From: Polytrichum commune
Taxonomy: Eukaryota; Streptophyta; Polytrichopsida; Polytrichales; Polytrichaceae
Assembly (NCBI GenBank): GCA_950295325.1
Contig: OX485803.1
Location: 29,822,001 to 29,886,000, forward strand
DNA: 64,000 nt
Reading direction: 5' to 3'
Made by a program: the position numbers and the translations under genes. Shown piece by piece: positions 58,373-64,000 of this stretch. How positions within the stretch are numbered: position 1 is the first letter of the stretch; each line of letters begins with the position of its first letter. A model generated the notes under the pieces. That model had not been told where the DNA came from. It ran no database searches and worked only from the letters and a program-made list of their open reading frames with translations.

Positions 58373-59752
58373 GCAGACCTTGGACAGTTGGCCAACTAGC
58401 ATCACCTAGCTAAATTTTTTGAACCCCTATTTGTCACTTAGCTTTAGCTAGCTAGGTTCACCGAACCTGGGATTTTTAGTTAGCCTTAGCTAGCTAACTT
58501 TTCCGGAACTCTCATTTCACTCAGCTTTGACTACTGTAGGTTCATAGCTGGTTCGACACATGTTAGCCGAATAATTAATTAAAGTCAAAAGTAGGTTCGG
58601 CACATAAAAATAGTATATTCACATTTTCGGCAATTTCATTTTTAATTTTTAAAAATTCGGCTTAAATTCATTTTTAATATTCTTTTTAAGCTTATATCTT
58701 GTACATCTCTCTTGCATTGAATGACAAGTAAAATGTGAGTGAAGAGTTGAGAATGCTCTGTGCTTTATGCAAGTAGAGTGGAGTTATGTTCAACAATGCA
58801 TATGGGATATGTAAACTTTGAGGTGAAGCACCGAGTTAGACTTCATTTTTATAACACGCATAACTTTTGCATAGAGTCTTCAAATGACATAAAATTTGTT
58901 GGAGGTGAAAGATTACTTGATTTCTAAACTTTTCTTAGACCAACAAAATTCCAAAAAAGTTGATCTTCTATGCACAAATGAGCTCCGAAAAACTGTTATG
59001 AATGCATTTTAATTTTTTGATCTTTACATGGCTGCAATGTTTTGTCCATATCTTTTGCATAAAGACTTATTTTGACACAAAACTTGTTGGAGGTAGAAGA
59101 AGGATTGATTTCTCAACTTTTGTTAGTTGGACAAAATTCTAAAAAACTTCATCTTCTATGCTCAATTGGACTCCAAAAATTTGTGTACAACACATTTGAA
59201 AAGCCTCACCTAGAGTCTTGCTACTTCTTAACCCATATTTTTTGTGGACTAATGTAAGTGAGCTTGATTACAAAAGGAGCACCTTCTCTCTTTCAAAATT
59301 CACATATGCTTCCACTGTAAGTAAAACTCTAGTGAGAAGTAAAAATTTCTTACTTTTCGGAAATTTTGAAAAATAATAAATTTTATATTTGTCAAAAAAT
59401 GCCAATAATATTCCAAAATTTTCGGCATCTATTTTTAGAGTTATTTTCTGTCGAACCAGCTATGAACCTACGGTAGCTAAAAAGTTGTGTGACATGCATA
59501 TTCATTCCAAACCATAGAGAAATCCATTCAAACAAAATCAAAAAATATGTATTTGGTTGTATTGCTCTCGGTTGGCTCTTGATTCCAGCTAGCTATTAGC
59601 TAACTTCAGCTAACTAACTTTCCTTGCCCGGATTTTGACACTTAGTTTTAGCTAGTTATTCTTTTGAGGCACCGAATTCTTGCGTAGCTTTAGTTAGTCG
59701 GAGCTTATAGCTAGCTAAATAGCTACCCACTTAGTTAGCTGTCCAAGGTCTC
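58373..59752. mobile_element. 1.4-kb element with long subterminal inverted repeats
   Basis: Left end GCAGACCTTGGACAG; right end reverse complement GAGACCTTGGACAG. Flanking CAAGGTT occurs on both sides (58366-58372 and 59753-59759). Further inside, GGTTCATAGCTGGTTCGACA (58532-58551) matches in reverse TGTCGAACCAGCTATGAACC (59451-59470). Both ends are full of TAGCTAGCTAA-type motifs. No transposase frame. Either a hAT-type or a Mutator-like derivative. Confidence 0.75.
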
Positions 59753-59759
59753 CAAGGTT

Positions 59760-60355
59760 ATGATCCTTTAAACTCTAGTCTTTTAGATGTAACGTGATAT
59801 GTGCCCAATGTATGTCCACATGCACTTGATTAAAAATGAGTGCTCTATGAATGGCAAGTATTCATTGTAAGTGTCACCCACCCCCTATTCGAAATTCCTA
59901 TACCTCAATTGTCTGCAAATGACTTTTTGGAAGTTATCGGGTTCCTACTACTTTTCCATTGCTCTTTGGCGTGCAAATTTTTGGATAGACAACATAGTAG
60001 AAACTGACAGAAAGTCAAGCTGTTGGTGGACCCTCATGCAGAAAGAATTTCAAAGTTCCTGATTTTTGTCAATCTTACTTGAAAAATCTTGCAAATTGCT
60101 CAGCATATTTATCTAGTCAGACTGTAAAACCTGAAAATGACATTGCTATCCCTTACCTGCAGACATCACAAGCAGTTCACATAACCAAAAGAATCCTGCA
60201 AAACCCCCAAGATGTCTGACCAATTATGTCCAGCGCATCATATTAAAAACACTTGAGGCTCAGAATAACAACCCAGAGCTTCATTCTTTATTAATGAGAT
60301 TTAAGGACTAATTCAACCAGCTTGATCCTCAAGTTCCTATCAAGTAAGGTTAGGT
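59760..60355. other. No gene seen
   Basis: Sequence between the long-TIR element and repeat R copy 5. Only short open frames without resemblance. Confidence 0.45.
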
Positions 60356-60359
60356 GGGT

Positions 60360-60700
60360 CTTGAATGGATATGAAACACATGATTAGTATGAGATGGATA
60401 GCAAATCCAAATTCAGGTCATACCAGCTTTCCACACTATTTTTGAAGCTCATATCGATTTATCTTTCATGATCAAAGTGAAGATTCTCATACTCATTAGA
60501 TGGTTACATAGGTCCCCCCCCCCAATTACCTTGACTATTATGCCTAGCATGGTTATCATAATTGAAGTACACACTCCAATCTCTTTTAAATACATGCCTT
60601 TTTGGTATCCATTCTTGGAGCCACACCTAACCACATGCCACTAAAATAGGTGTCTGATCACGATAAGTAATCAAATTAGGCATGTCTACCTTAGGTGGTG
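60360..60700 (-). repeat. Dispersed repeat R, copy 5
   Basis: The reverse complement carries AAGGTAGACATGCCTAATTT, GACACCTATTTTAGTGGCAT, GTGGTTAGGTGTGGCTCC, AAAAGAGATTGG, a G10 tract, and GAATTTGGATTTGCTATCCA. It is the most complete copy together with copy 3. Confidence 0.78.
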
Positions 60701-61947
60701 AAGCTGATGAACGCACCTCAAAACATGTGTACACATATGAGCTTCTGGGAATCTAGGGTAGCTTGTGGATGACCTAGTTGACGTGAATTATTCTTTGTTG
60801 CTGCACATCGGCATCTAAACACTTGTATCTCAAGAGCACATTCATGTGTTGTACATCGCACCTATGCCCAGACCTACCAGTTTATCTCCTAAATCTTCAT
60901 CAAAGCATTGACATAAGCTTCCCAACAACTTCACAATAGTTACAACTACAAAATCTTTCATACAATACATACTGGGCTTAATGGCTGTTTCCTCCCAATT
61001 CCAGATATGAAATCCTTCAACAACGTGAGAAATGGAGTATCTTATGCCCAACCCTACTTTAAGAATAACAGCCATCCTGTAAATTTTTGAATTCACTAAA
61101 TCATGAATAGTGGCTGGATGGACTCAATTGCAGTAACACCTAGGATATGCTCAAACGAGGTTGAACAACCTGTATTTGCTATACCATGATCTGGCTTTTG
61201 AAGATTAGAATGCATAATTGTGTCTTGGCAATTTTTTCACAATGGCCTTGCACACTTGGACAATAATATTGTCAACCCAAATTGGAAGCATGATAATAGA
61301 TAGAAGCCCAGCAAATAAAGGCATTTGACACCTCGTGATTTCTCCTCTTCAAAGTTTATTTCTCCATCGTATTTCAGCAGGTTCAGACTCTTCCATATGT
61401 TCACAAGTTCACAGGGATGCCTGTGGATCCAGCTTTGGCAGTATGAGTATATGCTCAAATAAACTCCATAAATGAGTAAGAAATGGAGTAAAGACAGTCC
61501 GGTCAGAAAAGGACAGATAAGGAGCAGGTTACTGTATCCATTGGGATTGATTGTTCTCCTTATCCACAGCCTGATTATGCATTGCTTTTAGATAGCTGGG
61601 AGAGCACAGGAGGGTACACAAGTATTTCCAATTCCCAAGGAGATTTCTCAGAGCTCCTTATTGTGACACCCTGCAAAGCAAAGGAATAACTTCCAGCCTT
61701 TCACTGTGTTCAGCAATAATGCACCGGATATATATATATATAATGTGGACTTCATGTCAGCTTCAACATCCCCATTCACAGAAGTCGTTGAAAAATATGG
61801 CTTCTCACAAGAAGGATCCAAGTTTGGGATATGAGTTTGATTGCTCAATGCTCAAACCTACTCCTGTGCCCATCCTTGCGAAAGGTAATTAAAATATGAA
61901 GGCTGGACGTCTTCTCCCTTGATTTAAATAAGACCATTTTCTGACCA
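60701..61947 (-). other. Josephin gene 3' flank, no other gene seen
   Basis: Likely holds the 3' UTR of the Josephin-like gene next to 61948. A (TA)n run lies at about 61730-61741. - strand frames at 61848-61648, 61458-61237 and 61096-60842 have no family resemblance. Confidence 0.4.
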
Positions 61948-63412
61948 TCAATCCTTCCCTTGGGTCGCTGCTCCTGCAACTTCATTCAAAACCAGCATGA
62001 TCTCACTGTCATTAGCAAGAAGAGTTTCAAAGAATTCCCTCAGGTCCATTTCTTCATCCGCAAAAGCAACTGGCACAGCTTTGTTACTGTCAAGGTTATA
62101 CCAAGTGCCTTCAAGCTTGCGAATTGCAACCCAATGCCGGCCCTGCCACCAGCCTAGCAACCACGGTTTTGGTACATTTGCAATTATGCCAAGCAGCCTG
62201 TCACCATAACCTGCAACCTCAAGAAAGAGACCATTGATCCCTTTCCGGCGGTCAAACCATACAACATCTTTCCCTCTTGAGTTTAAGGCGGAAATCAGCA
62301 CATTGGCATCGTAATTCCCTGTGATGACATTTCGGTGCGGCTTGAGAACAAGAGCAAATGGGTTTAGAGCACTTTGACCCCCTGCCTCATCTGTTGCTAA
62401 ATTATCTGCAATGGAGTCGAGCTCTTTTCGGGTGAACGCTGATTTCCCCTGCATCATCATCATAAAAGTGTGCGCAAAGGGTTTGTAAGAGACAATGGAA
62501 GGCTATACCTATGTCTCAACTACAAGGGGTGGCTTAAACCCAAGGCTTAACCCAAATCCCATGGGAACTAAGGCCGGATAGTACTCAGATGGGTGTGAAT
62601 CCGACCTTCGCAGCACATGATTTCTAGTGCACCCTACCACCTATGCTCCACCCAATTATAGTGGGAGTATCCTAGTGAACTGGATATTTTCAGCCAACCG
62701 CGTGGGAACCTAGGGGCTTGCCCTTGGGGAGATAGGTGCAAGTTGGCTTCTCTGTTCAAGGTGTTCACCTTTGAAAGAAGGCAGTAATCTTCGGGGGCCT
62801 CAGGGCCTCTATTTCTTGTGAAGCATGTTTGGGGATTTTATATTGACGTGGACCAACTTGAAGATGACGCAACTCCATAATTTACAGCAATGGCAACATG
62901 GGAGTTGTCTTTCTTTCTTTCTTATGCCTGAACCACAACACATGTGGAGTAGACATAAAAGCATGGACACAAAAATCGTTCCCTTAGGCCGTTGGGGGAT
63001 GGGTGCAGGCCAACTTGTCCGTTCAAGGTCTTCACCTTTGAAAGGAGGCAGTTGTCTTCAGGGCCTCGCTTTCTTTAGATGCCCGTTTCGGGATTACACA
63101 TAGACTTAGACCAACTCGAAGATGAAGTAACACCACAATTAACGCCGTTGGCAACATCAAAGTCACCTTTCTCTCAACCACGACGTGTGCGAAATACACT
63201 ACCATGGATGTGCAAGCATTGACACTGAAATCACATCGGCCAGAGAATAAGAGCAAAGAGAGTGCAAAGCAGACCTGGAGGAGATTGTTAAGGCAGTGGA
63301 GCAAGCAGAACTGCAGACGCTGCTTCTCATGGTACACCATCACTTTATCATTGTTGTTGCCGTTGTCACTACTACTGCCAACCCTTTCTTCATCCTCTGC
63401 TCTCGTCGCCAT
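61948..63412 (-). CDS. Josephin-like cysteine protease (deubiquitinase)
   Basis: Two exons on the - strand: 63412-63275 (46 codons) and 62448-61948, giving 212 residues; the junction is CAG/GTCTGC...TGCAG/GGG, phase 0. Residues 28-46 (HEKQRLQFCLLHCLNNLLQ) hold the Josephin catalytic Cys (Cys36) and the HCLNN motif. The catalytic His is in GRHWVAIR and the Asn in WYNLDS, so the Cys-His-Asn triad is complete. The block LKPHRNVITGNYDANVLISA matches plant Josephin-like proteins. The length fits that small plant class, which lacks the ubiquitin-interacting motifs of ataxin-3. Expected activity is removal of ubiquitin from proteins; substrates are unknown. The 826-bp intron carries two copies of repeat T. 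Confidence 0.92.
62692..62920 (+). repeat. Dispersed repeat T, copy 2
   Basis: Blocks GGGGCTTGCCCTTGGGGAGA, TTCAAGGTGTTCACCTTTG, AAGGCAGT and GCAATGGCAACATGGGAGT match copy 1 at 17466-17690 in order. Lies in the Josephin-like intron, antisense to the gene. Confidence 0.75.
62985..63165 (+). repeat. Dispersed repeat T, copy 3
   Basis: Blocks TTCAAGGTCTTCACCTTTG, GGAGGCAGTTGTCTTCAGGG, ACTTAGACCAACTCGAAGAT and GTTGGCAACAT match copies 1 and 2. It follows copy 2 directly, so the two form a direct pair. Confidence 0.72.
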
Positions 63413-63884
63413 CGGTGCGTCTCGAAGCGTTACAAAACCCTAGGAATAGAGAGACCCTAAACCTAAATTCTGTCTCTCATGTCTCCAAAAGCCTTCAAGT
63501 TCTGAAACAAAGAATTGTCCAGAGTAAGTTGCTCGGCACTACAAGCAGAGTTAAAATAATCGACTTCCAACAAACAACAACTAGTAACGTCGTGCACACA
63601 TGGGCCAGTGTCCTTAACAATGCAATCTCAGCTGTAAGGCTATGCGGGTGTTGCTCGATTTGGCTTTCTTTGTTCTCCGTCTACGAATCAGAATTGTGTG
63701 CTGAAACTTGCGTGGCCTTCGCAAATCTATGGCAAAACATGAACAAAAATTGGATTGAAATTTAAACCTCCCCTCATAGTTATCGGAAGTGCATTTGTGT
63801 TGATTCCTCGTATAAATACACAGGTCCTCTCCAATTATATTCCAATTGTATTGACTATTGAGTGTAGAGTAGTTAACAAAATTT

Positions 63885-63975
63885 GGAGACGTACTCCAAT
63901 CCCTTTTAATCATGTGTCTTTATGTTATCCTTTCTTAGATCCACACCTAACCATGCACCATTCAAATATAAGTTT
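63885..63975 (-). repeat. Dispersed repeat R, copy 6 (partial)
   Basis: The reverse complement has ATATTTGAATGGTGCATGGT, TAGGTGTGGATC and AAAAGGGATTGGAGT, the central R blocks. The copy is cut short here. Confidence 0.65.
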
Positions 63976-64000
63976 CCAATTAAGAAAAGTAACCGAATAA

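Noticed and set aside
63204-63765. + strand frames overlapping Josephin-like exon 1
   Set aside because: They are antisense to a clear coding exon and its promoter, without family resemblance.
1-64000. CRISPR arrays, operons, bacterial genes or riboswitches
   Set aside because: The content is plant nuclear; repeated sequences here are tandem or transposon repeats without regular repeat-spacer structure.

Overview
This is nuclear DNA of a land plant, most likely a flowering plant. The evidence is plant-specific single-copy genes with short GT-AG introns (an ALS3-type aluminium-tolerance permease, the splicing factor SPF27/MOS4, a Josephin-like protease), a legume-type lectin gene, plant transposons of many classes and a decayed insert of plastid rRNA-operon DNA. 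I cannot place it to order or genus. Only four genes look real and intact; they lie in the right-hand half. The rest is AT-rich repeat-derived DNA in which most open frames are accidental.

Layout. 1-4.4 kb: PIF/Harbinger transposase fragment (+) abutting a broken unidentified coiled-coil reading frame (-). 4.4-17.4 kb: a dead Ty3/gypsy retrotransposon on the - strand (gag with four zinc knuckles, protease, RT, RNase H, integrase), with a tRNA-Asp-type primer binding site at 15372-15389 and poorly resolved LTR-like flanks. 17.4-21.9 kb: a plastid DNA insert (23S rRNA 5' part, trnA-UGC with intron, trnI-GAU 3' part), interrupted by an 808-bp hAT-type element with a perfect 8-bp target duplication and bracketed by an inverted repeat. 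22.7-25.8 kb: a second Harbinger-type transposase pseudogene and an opposing unknown frame. 26.9-36.3 kb: a mosaic of small dispersed elements, including a tRNA-derived SINE with a 12-bp target duplication, a 285-bp TIR element with a perfect 8-bp duplication, two fragments of an unusual non-LTR-type coding sequence, and two further multi-copy repeat families.

38.3-39.2 kb: intact ALS3/STAR2-like gene (-), whose proximal upstream region is a four-unit tandem array of 250-300 bp. 41-43.7 kb: small TIR elements and a third non-LTR fragment split by a hAT-type insertion. 47.4-49.6 kb: a secreted legume-lectin domain fused to a long extensin-like proline-rich stalk and a C-terminal membrane anchor, with no kinase. 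53.0-57.2 kb: six-exon SPF27/MOS4 gene (+) whose first intron is largely tandem repeats. 58.0-59.8 kb: two TIR elements. 61.9-63.4 kb: two-exon Josephin-like gene (-), with two copies of a dispersed repeat in its intron.

The four genes have unrelated housekeeping or stress roles: vesicle or plasma membrane transport, cell-surface binding, spliceosome NTC complex, deubiquitination. There is no sign that they work as a cluster. The main interest is the insertion stratigraphy and the tandem arrays upstream of ALS3 and inside SPF27. All assignments come from reading the sequence and remembered family motifs; no search was run.
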